A DNA stretch of 10,328 nucleotides from NCBI RefSeq assembly GCF_009725235.1, contig NZ_WJFC01000324.1, positions 1-10,328 of the forward strand, read 5' to 3'. The stretch is from Scytonema sp. UIC 10036. Lineage in GTDB: Bacteria; Cyanobacteriota; Cyanobacteriia; Cyanobacteriales; Nostocaceae. Under the pieces are notes generated by a model. That model ran no database searches, had not been told where the DNA came from, and saw only the letters and a program-made list of their open reading frames with translations. Numbering within the stretch: the stretch's first letter is position 1; every line of letters begins with the position of its first letter. Shown here one piece after another: positions 1 through 8,845 of the stretch. The translations under genes were made by a program, and so were the position numbers.

Positions 1-1899
1 AAGAGAAATGCAGACGGAATCAAGCCAATCCAGGCAAATATTAACAAAATCGACGCAATTAAAAATCTTAAAGATCTTCAGAATTATTTGACTTCTGTAA
101 CCAAAGACGGCGAAAACACATTCTACGGATGGGGAGTGGATGCAGATCTGAAAGATTCTAAAATGAACGCCGTTTATTTAGGAAATGCATCACTTGGATT
201 AGGCAGAGATTATTATCAGAAAGTGAATGACAAAAACACGGAAGCTATTGCAGAATACACAAAATATGTAGCTTCTATGCTGAAAGAACTAGGATACAAA
301 ATGTGATGCAGCTGCAAAAGGTATTGTAGACTACGAAAAACGCATAGCTCAAAACCTATCTTACCAACGAGCAAGCCGTGACAAAACATTACAGTACAAC
401 CAGAACAATGGCTGAATGAAACATTGGTAAAGAGTTATCTTCTCTTATTTAAAGCGGTGGGCGTAAATACGGACAAAGTAATCATCGAGAAATCGGTTAT
501 TAAAAGACTTCGATAATTGGGTAATGAGAAACCTTCCTTAATAAGGATTATTTAAAATTTCACATGACAACGGAGCGCTTCTTAATTTAAGCGAAAGCTG
601 GAGACATGAGATTTGCTTCTATGGTAAATACTTAAGAGCAGCAGGAACAAAGAGCTTTGAACAAAGCGGTTACGAGCTGATCATAACTTGGAGAAGCCTT
701 CGAAAATTATATGTTGCAAATTTCCGCTCGGAAGCTTAAGCTCAGATGGTGAATTATCATATCTGAAGAAAAGCTTGGGCGTACACATCAATAATTTAAC
801 GGATTCTTCCAACCAAGGAAAAGGAATGCAGAAGCTAAATAACTTTACGGTAAAGTGCGTTCGGATAAATGGTAGACTACTCTAAATTAATATCGTTCGG
901 AAGCAAAAGAGGAAACCTATACTCAAACCTTCAGATATCACAGATATGGCAGTACATAAGATTTAGCTAAAATCGAAGCCGGTTGATAATCAGAATGGGA
1001 ATGAACCGCAGACAGTGAGCGGTTATTTTTTCTTTTTAAAACAATCGAAACCTAATGTGGACTTGGCGGTTTTAGAATCATAAAGACTCACCGTATAATT
1101 TGGGGCCTTGGCATTTACGACACGAAATGAGGGGACGGATTTGCTGTACTGGCCTCAGTTTGACCGCATACGAAAACGCGCTTGTAGAGTGCGGACCCGG
1201 AAATAAAGGAATTCTTCTCCTTCAAGCCATTCTCGTCGAGAACCGGGCAATTTCCTTATAGAGCGGATATTGGAATTACAGCGCTTTAATATAACACAAG
1301 GATTTATTTGTAGTATGGGAGGTTCACCCAGACATCCATATTGAGCGATAGATACACGCTGGTGGGCGCGGTGGTAAGTTGCGCATATCACGAACCGGGA
1401 ACCGTGGAAGGCTAGCGCGGTGGATTGAACGGGACCTAGTGGATAACACAAGCCGGATTTCAGACAGGGGACCTTCATAGAGCCTGGTTGCCCCTGGCAA
1501 ACACGAGTGGCTTTAATCTGGGGATTTCCGGGAGTCTGAACGGTTCTAATTAGGCACACATGGTAAACCCACTTTTACAAGGGTTAAAGAGAATGGAGTT
1601 GAGCACTAGAGGATTAGATTATCGGCTTGATATGCGCGGCGTACTCAGCAAAAGTTGAGCTCATCATCGGGCAACAAAGGAAATGCGGCTTTCAGCGGTT
1701 TTTCACACAATCAGAGGTCCCTTGACTGGGGCAACCGGTTTAGACATTTAAGCGATGCAATACAATCAATCAGGTATAAAACCAGATCGACTCCTCTGGA
1801 TATTCGAAGCTTCTCCCAAAATTTCATGTCTACAAAGCGTATCGATGGTGAAAGAAGAGAATAAACTTTACAAAAAACCGGAAGAACGCAAAATCTTAG
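1..1899 (+). pseudogene. M13-family zinc metallopeptidase (neprilysin/PepO-like), gene A, left-arm copy, 5' partial and frameshifted
   Basis: M13 peptidases are extracytoplasmic zinc endopeptidases that cut oligopeptides. Bases 1-303 read cleanly in frame 1, from KRNADGIKPI through LGNASLGLGRDYYQK to LKELGYK, which is the Peptidase_M13_N domain (about residue 125 onward of a protein of about 680). The frame breaks near 302-305, continues in frame 2 as DAAAKGIVDYEKRIAQ, and stops at 413-415. Later pieces are scattered over all frames: VHINNLT (about 780-800), FTVK (about 842), KPVD (about 978-990), a damaged HEM..GFD zinc motif (about 1121-1143), a damaged GENIAD third-ligand region (about 1350-1390), and the C-terminus NKLYKKPEER (about 1860-1890). 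The start lies left of the window. Gene B follows on the same strand after about 168 bases. The many breaks look like sequencing error, not decay, because the clean end is a normal family member. The family call is firm; substrate is unknown. Confidence 0.9.
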
Positions 1900-2067
1900 A
1901 TGAAAAACATTCATAACGAAGTTCAGCATAGCGGTTTTCTTTATTAAAAGATCCCCTCCAACATCTCCACATTTTACTTTCCCCAAATTTAAGTTCAACC
2001 ATAATAGTTATGAATAAGGAGTTTTGTAATATTGTGGTAAGTTTGTGTCATCAAAAACGATTTTTCA
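1900..2067 (+). other. Intergenic spacer between peptidase genes A and B, left arm
   Basis: This gap of about 168 bases lies between the C-terminal codons of gene A and the ATG of gene B. Its counterpart in the right arm (about 8680-8845) is about 166 bases, so the spacing is supported by both arms. The arms agree well at about 1983-2040 and poorly elsewhere. I find no convincing terminator hairpin and no Shine-Dalgarno sequence near the gene B start, which is usual in Bacteroidota. Whether genes A and B share a transcript cannot be decided from this sequence. Confidence 0.55.
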
Positions 2068-2152
2068 ATGAAAAAGCTAAATATCGCATACTTTGCTTTC
2101 CGGTGGCTGTGATTTTTAAATTTGTGGTACGGCTAAAAATGTGGATATCTCA
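2068..2152 (+). other. Lipoprotein signal peptide region of gene B
   Basis: MKKLNIAYFAF at 2068 is followed by a hydrophobic run broken by a frame slip. The Cys-Gly pair at 2123-2128 begins CGTAKNVDIS. The right arm independently gives CGTAKTVDIS just after a short hydrophobic stretch (about 8593-8625, minus strand). A signal of about 18-20 residues ending at Cys fits a lipoprotein signal peptidase site, although the residues just before the Cys (FKF in the left arm) are not a good lipobox and may be miscalled. Confidence 0.6.
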
Positions 2153-4592
2153 GAAACCCGAAACGGTGAAAGAAGTTCCGCAGAACCGCCAAAAAAAAGA
2201 GGAAATAAAAGAAGAAGAATCAATTACGTATATGATCAATCGGTACGTCCGCAGGATGTTTTTTTGCTACGTAAACGGAACGGGTGAAAAACTACCAGAT
2301 TCTTCAGATAACGCGAGCTGGGGAGTCTTTCAATGCACTCAGGAAAATGTAGATGATGCTTCTTTGATATTTTAATAAAATCTGGCAGAATCGTTCAGCA
2401 GGTATCCGAATGGACAGAAAATAAGAATCTGTTATGCCTTCTTTTTAGTACATAAAGAAAATGCGGCAACGGTTTGGCTCCCTCCTGGCTAAAATATGCT
2501 ATCAAAAACCTTCATGACCTAGGCGTATCTTAACGACAACCTGGCGATAATCATTCGTAACCTAATCGCAGACATGGAATTCTAAAAAAATGTCTATATC
2601 GTTGGCGCCCATCTCGCGGGGAAGAGTTATTCTTGACTTCCAATAGCTAAACTGCTCGCAGTACCAGTCTTATTGGGACGCTTCACGTGGGTTCCTCTGA
2701 GGGAGATAAAGAATTCCGAAAATAATCGTGCCTTTAGACTGTATCTGAAATACGACCGCGAGTGTGGCAGCTAAGTATTTGCTGCAAGCTCTGGATAGAC
2801 TCGAAGATATTAGGGAGGGAATCAACCTGTCAACCAGCCCTAAACTCCGAGCTCATCTAGCGGCAAAAATGTTAAATGAAATCACAATTTATATGTTAAA
2901 AATAGTGTCTCTGTACAAGTTATACGGTCTTAGGGTTGGTATGCTATTCGTTGAACTGGGTATGTCATTTCCTACGAAACTTGGATTTAATTCAATACCC
3001 CAGCAAAAGCACGTGTGCTGCCTCTCCAGGAGAACAATACAATTTTGATAGTGCCATTCGAGGTCCTAATCATATATGATAATGACCAAAGCGTAAAACG
3101 TTTCCTTGGAGAAACTTCAGGGTATGGTTGTCTATGGTATTAAGACTCTGTCAGGGGGGGAGTATGAAAGAGCGTCAGGGGCTAGTGCGTGACCTAGCTT
3201 AGATATAGTGTGATAGGGTCGAGATTCGGGAACTGTCAATAAAGAATGGACTTTTGTCGCACGGTACGCCGCAGAACCAAAGAAGATGGATATTTATTTA
3301 AAAGTTTAGTTTTATGTGAATCCTCTTATCAAGAGGGGATAGCAGAATCGGATTTCGCGTATGCGAAGCTTGTGGAGTGTGTTTTCGCAGGTTCTCTCAA
3401 ATATATCATCAGAATCAGAACGCATTTTCGCCAAAGTCCAGCTACAGGAAGAATATCTTGTTTTTTTGGGGAAGAGATAGATGGGTGTTTTAGTTAATGT
3501 TTTTAAATTTGGCACCCCGGTAGAAAGACAAGGGAACGAGCCCTATCGCTAAAAAGCTTTTTTATGACCTAAGAGATGAACATCAATTATATGGACTAGT
3601 TTTCTCCGGCAACAAAAAGTTCACACAGGAAAAATTTCTTAGTTTAGGAAATTATTCCACTGGAATTCACTTACTTTGAATTTTGGTATTTCAAACGGTT
3701 ACAGACAAAGTGAGATTGTTTCTGCCTCCAATACCAGAGAGACAACCTGATAAGTAGGAAAACCGGTTGATAATAAACCGAAGATGGATGATCTAATGTT
3801 ATCACTTAGAACAGGTCCAATAACGATCTCTCGTTTTCCCGGCAGCAAACTTAGTTCCGTTCTATTACCCGGGCAGCGATTCTTCACCCTTATGCCTGCG
3901 TGTTCTGAGACAAAGGCAATCCGGGAGTAAAGTTTTCGGGAGGATCGTTGGGTATCGGGAGGAAATTTTCTCATGTATTCGATATACGGCAGCGGCTCGA
4001 GATCTTCGACGACGGAAACATTAAACGGTGCTGGTGGACGGATGAAGCCCGTCAAACTTTGATGCTAAAGTAGCCCATTGGCAGCCAGTACAGTGCTTAC
4101 GAACGGTAAAAGGAACTTTGTAAACGAAATTTACAAGGTGAAAATAATCGAGATCTTGGCGGGTAAGCAGTTGCTTACGACGCGTTCAGGATATATTGTT
4201 AAATATCATGGAAATCCGGGACCATAAGAGGCATCACGCAATTCTCATCAGCGCGCGCATAATGAACTGGGGCATAAGAGCAGAAAAAACCTCAACCCAT
4301 TGAGACACAAAAACAAGATAAACCAGCCGGATAAGCGCAAATTCAAAAATTCTAGAGTGGCTCGCAATTGTGGCTGGGAGTAGACCTCTAAACCCAGGAA
4401 CTACAGTAATCCATTGAAATTCAAAATTCGAAGGTAAAGCGCACGCACAGGATGGATTCATCACAATCGGAGCTTTTTACATACTTGTGGTGTGAGTTCC
4501 TGGTTCAGCACAGGCGAGAGCATTTCTGTACGGATTCAACCAGACGGAGATAACCTATATAAGCCCGGAAGAAAGAATAAGAATCTCTGAGA
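2068..4592 (+). pseudogene. M13-family zinc metallopeptidase, lipoprotein type, gene B, left-arm copy, full length but frameshifted
   Basis: The start is the ATG at 2068, reading MKKLNIAYFAF, a basic then hydrophobic signal peptide. After a frame break comes CGTAKNVDIS (2123-2152), whose Cys is the likely lipidated first mature residue, so the enzyme should be membrane-anchored outside the cytoplasm. Next come PETVKEVPQNRQKKEEIKEE (a charged linker), RPQD, YVNGTGEK (about 2266-2289; the family has NGTWEK), ASWG, ENVDDASL (about 2342-2367) and a DLQAYL-like piece (about 2514-2533). The catalytic domain shows remains of NNEIVFPAAIL (about 3819-3853), SHGFDDSGSR (about 3968-4000), WWTDE (about 4032), GENIGDLGGLAVAYDA (about 4137-4187) and PEERIRI (about 4564-4585). 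The span is about 2525 bases, against about 2040 expected for 680 residues. It is a tandem paralogue of gene A and differs in its linker and C-terminal sequence. Family and lipoprotein type are well supported; the exact protein cannot be reconstructed. Confidence 0.87.
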
Positions 4593-4736
4593 AAACTGAC
4601 TAAAGAGTTAGAAAAGATAAACGTATCAGAAACTTTATTTATTTTTTCATATCGTAAGTTAATAGTGTAAATGTGATTTCTTGATAATATTTACGGTCCT
4701 TTTGTTTAAAAGTTAAATATTAAATAACCTTTCTTA

Positions 4737-4748
4737 ACAAAATTTTGT
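4737..4748. repeat. Perfect 12-base palindrome ACAAAATTTTGT
   Basis: The palindrome lies in the AT-rich spacer and is identical in the mirror position of the right arm (about 6021-6032). It could be a regulator site or part of a weak AT-rich hairpin with the nearby TAAC and GTTA. Palindromes of this kind can also arise by chance in very AT-rich DNA. Confidence 0.45.
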
Positions 4749-4788
4749 ATGTTAGAAGTTTTTTTTAAATTTAAACATTGGATGGTCA

Positions 4789-4810
4789 GTATTTGATGCT
4801 GATTAAATAC
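4789..4810. repeat. Short inverted repeat GTATTT...AAATAC in the spacer
   Basis: A 6-base stem encloses a 10-base loop (GATGCTGATT). Both arms carry it unchanged. The stem is all but one pair AT and no T run follows, so it is a poor candidate for a rho-independent terminator. Confidence 0.35.
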
Positions 4811-4841
4811 GATTCAAACCAAATAGAATCTCAAGAACAAT

Positions 4842-5340
4842 AATAATGGCAATGTTACTTAGGCGTTGCGCCAAAGAAGTGTGAAAGTGGATGCCAATGA
4901 AGCTATCCAAAACATCAGGAGAATAAATCATAAGTGATGTGAGCCAGGCACATCGGATGAACTTATGTTCCTGAATTGTCAGGGTAAACCGTGGATGACG
5001 TCTACAGGCATTTCCAGCATTTCTGTAAGTGTTCAGCATTAGAAGATGGAAACGACACACTGTGGTAGAAGACGAAGGTCCGTTTTCAGAATCTTGCCAG
5101 ACGGTACCCAAAAACCTTGCGCCCAGAAGATACTTCCAGCAACTAAGTATGGAGTGGAACAATATAAATAAAATTGTCCGCGCAGAATTCGAACAAAAAT
5201 GGCTGCGTAATATGCTGGAAAACGATCGCCAGAGGCTGGTTATTGAGGTATTGAAATAAGGTATCAGCGTGAAAGCAGACGAGAACTTATCAAATAACGC
5301 TCAATATAAGATCTTTTATTTACCACGTATCATGGTGTAG
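4842..5340 (+). pseudogene. Unidentified coding-like region, left arm, frameshifted
   Basis: I do not recognise this gene. Several stretches look protein-coding on the + strand. VDANEAIQNIRRIN (about 4888-4930) is one. FEQKWLRNMLENDRQ followed by LVIEVLK (about 5185-5256) is another. The right arm, read on its minus strand, gives EDGNGTVVEEEFRFQNLARL, a charged and well-formed run, at the position matching about 5040-5105. These pieces are in different frames, so indels again break the gene. A start near the ATG at 4846 is possible but unproven. The region runs straight into the fold at about 5350, so the 3' end is lost. It lies downstream of gene B on the same strand. No motif I can see assigns a function. 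Confidence 0.4.
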
Positions 5341-5374
5341 GATATCTAATCAGCTTGCCGTCATGTATCTACTT

Positions 5375-5406
5375 CCACTTCACGAATCCGCGTATTAGAG
5401 AACAAA
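5375..5406. other. Loop at the fold point of the inverted repeat
   Basis: About 32 unpaired bases lie between the two arms. Counting the mismatched inner stem, about 48 bases (5367-5414) separate clean arm sequence. No coding sequence or known recombination site is evident. This is the junction where the sequence turns back on itself. Confidence 0.7.
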
Positions 5407-5439
5407 AAGTAGAGCATGACGGTAAGCTGATTCGGTCTG

Positions 5440-5939
5440 CTATCCATGATACGTGGTCGACACCGTTCGCATATTTAGTGTTATGTGATAAGTTCTCGTG
5501 TGCTTTGACGCTAATATGCTTATTTCAATACGGTAACCAGCGTGTGTGGCGATCGTTTTCCAGCATATTACGCAGAATTTTTGTTCAAAGCTGCGCGGAC
5601 AATTTTATTTATATTGTTCTGCTCCATACTTAGTTGCTGGAGGTATCTTCTGGGTCAAGGTTTTTGGGTAAAGTCTGGCAAGATTCTGAAAACGGAATTC
5701 TTCTTCTACCACAGTGCCGTTTCCGTCTTCGTGCTGAACGCTTACAGAAGGCTGGAAATGCCTGAAGACGTCTTCCACGTTTTACCGTTACAATTCAGGA
5801 ACATAAGTTCATCCGAAGTGCCTGGCTCACATCACAATGATTTATTCTCCTGATGTTTTGGATAGCTTCATTGGCATCCACTTTCCCACTTCTTTCCGCA
5901 ACGCCTAATTAACATTGCCATAATTATTGTTATTTGAGA
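5440..5939 (-). pseudogene. Unidentified coding-like region, right-arm copy
   Basis: This is the mirror of about 4842-5340 and is also unrecognised. Read on the minus strand it gives EDGNGTVVEEEFRFQNLARL (about 5675-5735), the clearest protein-like run in this region. Frames then shift into pieces resembling NNINKIVRAA and YAGKR. The VDANEAIQNIRRIN segment is also readable here (about 5850-5885), so both arms support it. Open frames on the opposite strand, such as one starting at 5355, cross the fold point and are shadows. Confidence 0.4.
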
Positions 5940-6165
5940 TTCTATTTGGTGTGAATCGTATTTAATCAGCATCAAATACTGACAATCCAATGTTTAAATT
6001 TAAAAAAAACTGTAACATACAAAATTTTGTTAAGAATTTCTTTAATATTTAACTTTTAAACATTAAATATTATCAAGAAATCACATTTACGTATTGACTA
6101 ACGCTATGAAAAAATAAATAAAGTTTCTGATACGTTTCTCTTTTCTAACTCTTTTGGCTGTTTAC
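5940..6165. other. AT-rich intergenic spacer, right arm
   Basis: This mirrors 4593-4841 with few differences, including the ACAAAATTTTGT palindrome and the GTATTT/AAATAC pair. I see no gene in it. Confidence 0.6.
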
Positions 6166-8679
6166 CCAAAAATTTTTATTCTTTCTTCCGAGCTTATATA
6201 ATTATCTCATCTAGTTGAGGCTTCGTACAGACTTGCTCTCGCCTGTGCTGTTAGGAGGTATGTAATAAGCTTCGATCTGATGAATCCATCCTGTGTTGTG
6301 TGCTTTACCGCGAATTTCGAACCAATGGAAAACAAGGACCAGGAAAGAGGTCTATTCTCGGTCACTATTGCGAGCCGCTCTAGAATTTTTGTTTTGCTTT
6401 ATCCGGCTGGATTATATTGTCATATATCTCTCGATCGGTAGATTTTTTTCTCCCACTTTTGCCCCAGCTCATTAAGAATCTCTGATCCCTTGCGTGAGAG
6501 CCGCTGATGGTCCCGGATTTCCATGATCTTTAGAATATCATCATGAACGCGTCGTAAGCAACTGCTAACCCGCAAAGATCTCGATAATTTTCACCTTGTA
6601 AATTTCGTTTACAAAGTTCTTTTTACCGTTCGTAAGCACTGTACTGGCTGCCAATGGGCTACTTTAGCATCAACGTTTTACGGTCTTCATCCGTCCACCA
6701 GTTATTAGGTTTCCGTCGTCGAAGATCTCGAGCCGCTGTCGTCCGAATCCATGAGAAATTTTTCTCCCGATACCGCGATCCACCGGAATGCTGCCTCTCG
6801 GATTGTTTTGTCGGGGAACGCGCAACAGAATTTCCTTGTATCGCTGCTTTTCGGGTTATAGAAAGGAGGCTAAGATTGCTGCCGGGAAAACGATTTCGTT
6901 GTTGGACCTGTAATAAGCGTTCACTGTTAGAGGACATCCCCCTTCTGTTTTTTATCAACCGGTTTTCCTACTTATCAGGTTGTCTCTCTGGTATTGCCAT
7001 GCAAAACATTCTGAGGTTTGTCTGTAACCGTTTGAGATTCCACTTCAATGTGAGTTATCTTTCCAGTGGAATAATTTCCTGAATTTAGAAATTTTTCCTG
7101 TTTTAACTTTTTGTAGCCGGAGACATCCAGTCCATATCATTGATGTGCATCTCTTAGGACATCTAGTATCTTTTTAGCGATATCTCTCGTTCCATTGTCT
7201 TTCGACCGGGGTGAAAATTTAAAAACATAAAAAATAAAACACAACAGCAATATCAAACCACAAAAAAACAAGATATAAAAAAAGGAAAAACATGAAAGAA
7301 ATAGACAGGCAAAAATGAAAATTCTGACCCTACAAGATATACATTAAGAAAATTAAAAAACACATTCCGCAAGCTTCTCATACTCGAAATCTTCGACTCA
7401 TATTTCCATTGATAAGATTGAATCATTTCAAATTAATTCTTTAAATAAAGGAGCAATCTTCTTTCGTTTTGTATGTATTGCGATAAAATTCCAGCGATTA
7501 GTGTCAGTTGTGGATCTTCTCGACCCTATCACACGATAATACCCTGGGTCACGTTTAACACCTGACACTCTTTAATACTGGCGCCTTTGTTTGCAGAGAG
7601 TTAACACCATTTTTAACCAAACCCGGGAAGCCTCCTCGGAAACGTTTTACGCTTTGGTCATTCTCATATACGTCTTAGGATTTTGGTGGTGCTATCAAGC
7701 CGCTTGTGTTGTTTTCCAGGAAATTTGCTGCACAAGTGCTTTTGCTGGGGTTTTGTTTTAAATGGCAAGTTAGATATTATTTGGCGTTTTCGGTTCAACG
7801 AACGCCGGCATTCCAATTCTATACCTTATATCTCGGACAGACAGCAGATTTTTACCACCATAAATTGTGATTTCATTTAAAAATTTTGCCGCGGATGAGC
7901 TTTAGTTTAGGGCTGCTTGACATTTGATTCCCTCTGTAATATCTTCGCTCTATCCAGAGCGGAAGGAATTCCTTATCTTCGGTGGGGGCCGCACCAGATA
8001 TAAGTATATTAGGCACTTTTATTTTCGGAATTCTTTATCGAGTCAGAGGGACCCACTCTCCAGCGTTAATAAGATTTTGGTACTGGGAGCAGTTTAGCTA
8101 TTGGAAGTCAAGAATAACGTTGGCCGCTAGATGGTCATCAACGAGGGAGAGAATTTTTTTTAGAATAGCCATGTCTTGATTAGGTTACGCAGGATTATCA
8201 CTGGTTGTCGTTGAGGTGGTTAGGTCACACAAGGTTTTTGAGAGCATATTTTAGTCGGGAGGGAGTTAAACTTATTGCTTGCAATTGAAATATGTACTAA
8301 AGGATCGTATAGGGATATTCTTATTTTCTGTCTTTCGGTTACCTGCGGGACGATTCTGCCAGATTTTATTAAAATATCTTAGAAGCATCATCTACATTTT
8401 CCGGAGTGCATTGGAAGATTCCCCAGCTCGCTTTATCTGAAGAATCTGGTTTTTTTCACCCGTTCCGTTTACGTAGCAAAAAAACATCCTGCGGACGTAC
8501 CGATTGATCATAGCGTAATTGATTCTTCTTCTTTTATTTCCTCTTTTTTGTGGCGGTTCTGCGGAACTTCTTTCACCGTTTCGGGTTTCTGAGATATCCA
8601 CAGTTTTAGCCGTACCACAAATTTAAAAAGGCAGGGAGATATGGGAAGGCAACTTGTAGGCGATATTTAGCTTTTTCAT
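6166..8679 (-). pseudogene. M13-family zinc metallopeptidase gene B, right-arm copy, frameshifted
   Basis: This second reading of the lipoprotein M13 peptidase starts at the CAT (reverse ATG) at 8677-8679, giving MKKLNIAY. The catalytic half is clearer than in the left arm. Minus-strand motifs are VNAYY (6910-6924), NNEIVFPAAIL (6871-6904), SHGF followed by the frame-slipped DDSGSR (about 6725-6755), NNWWTDEDRKT (about 6673-6712), GENIGDL..LAVAYDA (about 6544-6597) and a DNGNPGPISG-like piece just after. The C-terminus SEERIKIF (about 6165-6192) matches the family ending ERIKIW. The first His of HExxH cannot be read here or in the left arm. At about 7207-7330 the arm is A-rich and unlike the left arm. 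This is the same gene as 2068-4592, not an additional one. Confidence 0.85.
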
Positions 8680-8845
8680 TGAAAAATCGTTTTTCATGAT
8701 ATAAAGACCACAATATTTCAAAACGGCCTTATTCATAACTATTATGGTTGAACTTAAATTTGGGGAAGGTAAGTGTGTACAATTGCTAGGGGATCTGTTC
8801 AGCAAGTAAAGGATATGAGAACTTGGCCATCTCCTTTTCATAATA
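8680..8845 (-). other. Intergenic spacer between genes A and B, right-arm copy
   Basis: This mirrors 1900-2067 at nearly the same length. The stretch next to gene B agrees with the left arm, apart from a block just before the start codon (about 8690-8710) where the two arms read differently. Confidence 0.5.

Larger units (their letters stand above)
4593..4841. other. AT-rich intergenic spacer, left arm
   Basis: No coding signal is visible. The stretch is rich in A and T runs and is nearly the same in the right arm (about 5940-6165), so its sequence is more trustworthy than that of the genes. It holds the 12-base palindrome at 4737-4748 and a GTATTT/AAATAC inverted pair at 4789-4810. It probably carries the end of the gene B transcript and the promoter of whatever follows. 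I could not find a good pair of Bacteroidota promoter elements (TTG, then TAnnTTTG). Confidence 0.6.
447..5374 (+). repeat. Left arm of a giant imperfect inverted repeat
   Basis: Reverse-complementing 5407-10328 reproduces this arm in order: gene A, spacer, gene B, AT-rich spacer, unknown region. The innermost match is 5349-5365 against 5415-5431 (16 of 17 bases), extended inward by CTACTT/AAGTAG. The outer match at about 447-460 pairs with the window's last bases. Agreement is patchy: nearly identical at 838-1016 and 4078-4160, poor at about 1440-1700 and 3400-3500. Spacings are conserved within a few bases (gene B 2525 against 2514). Confidence 0.95.

Noticed and set aside
1155..1559. A 134-residue open frame on the - strand
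   Set aside because: It runs antisense to gene A between the zinc and GENIAD motifs and has no counterpart open frame in the mirror arm.
2038..2045. Bacteroidota -7 element TAAGTTTG before gene B
   Set aside because: No TTG lies about 19 bases upstream, and the right arm reads different bases at this place, so the match is probably an error.
3490..3515. T-rich stretch as a transcription terminator
   Set aside because: No stem precedes it, and gene B motifs lie on both sides.
5355..5853. Two overlapping open frames crossing the fold
   Set aside because: They start in or beside the loop and are antisense to the coding-like pieces readable on the other strand. They exist only because of the fold junction and noise.
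6654..7082. A 142-residue open frame on the + strand, and a 99-residue frame opposite it
   Set aside because: The + frame is antisense to the gene B catalytic region. The opposite frame contains NNWWTDEDRKT, a genuine gene B fragment, so neither is a separate gene.
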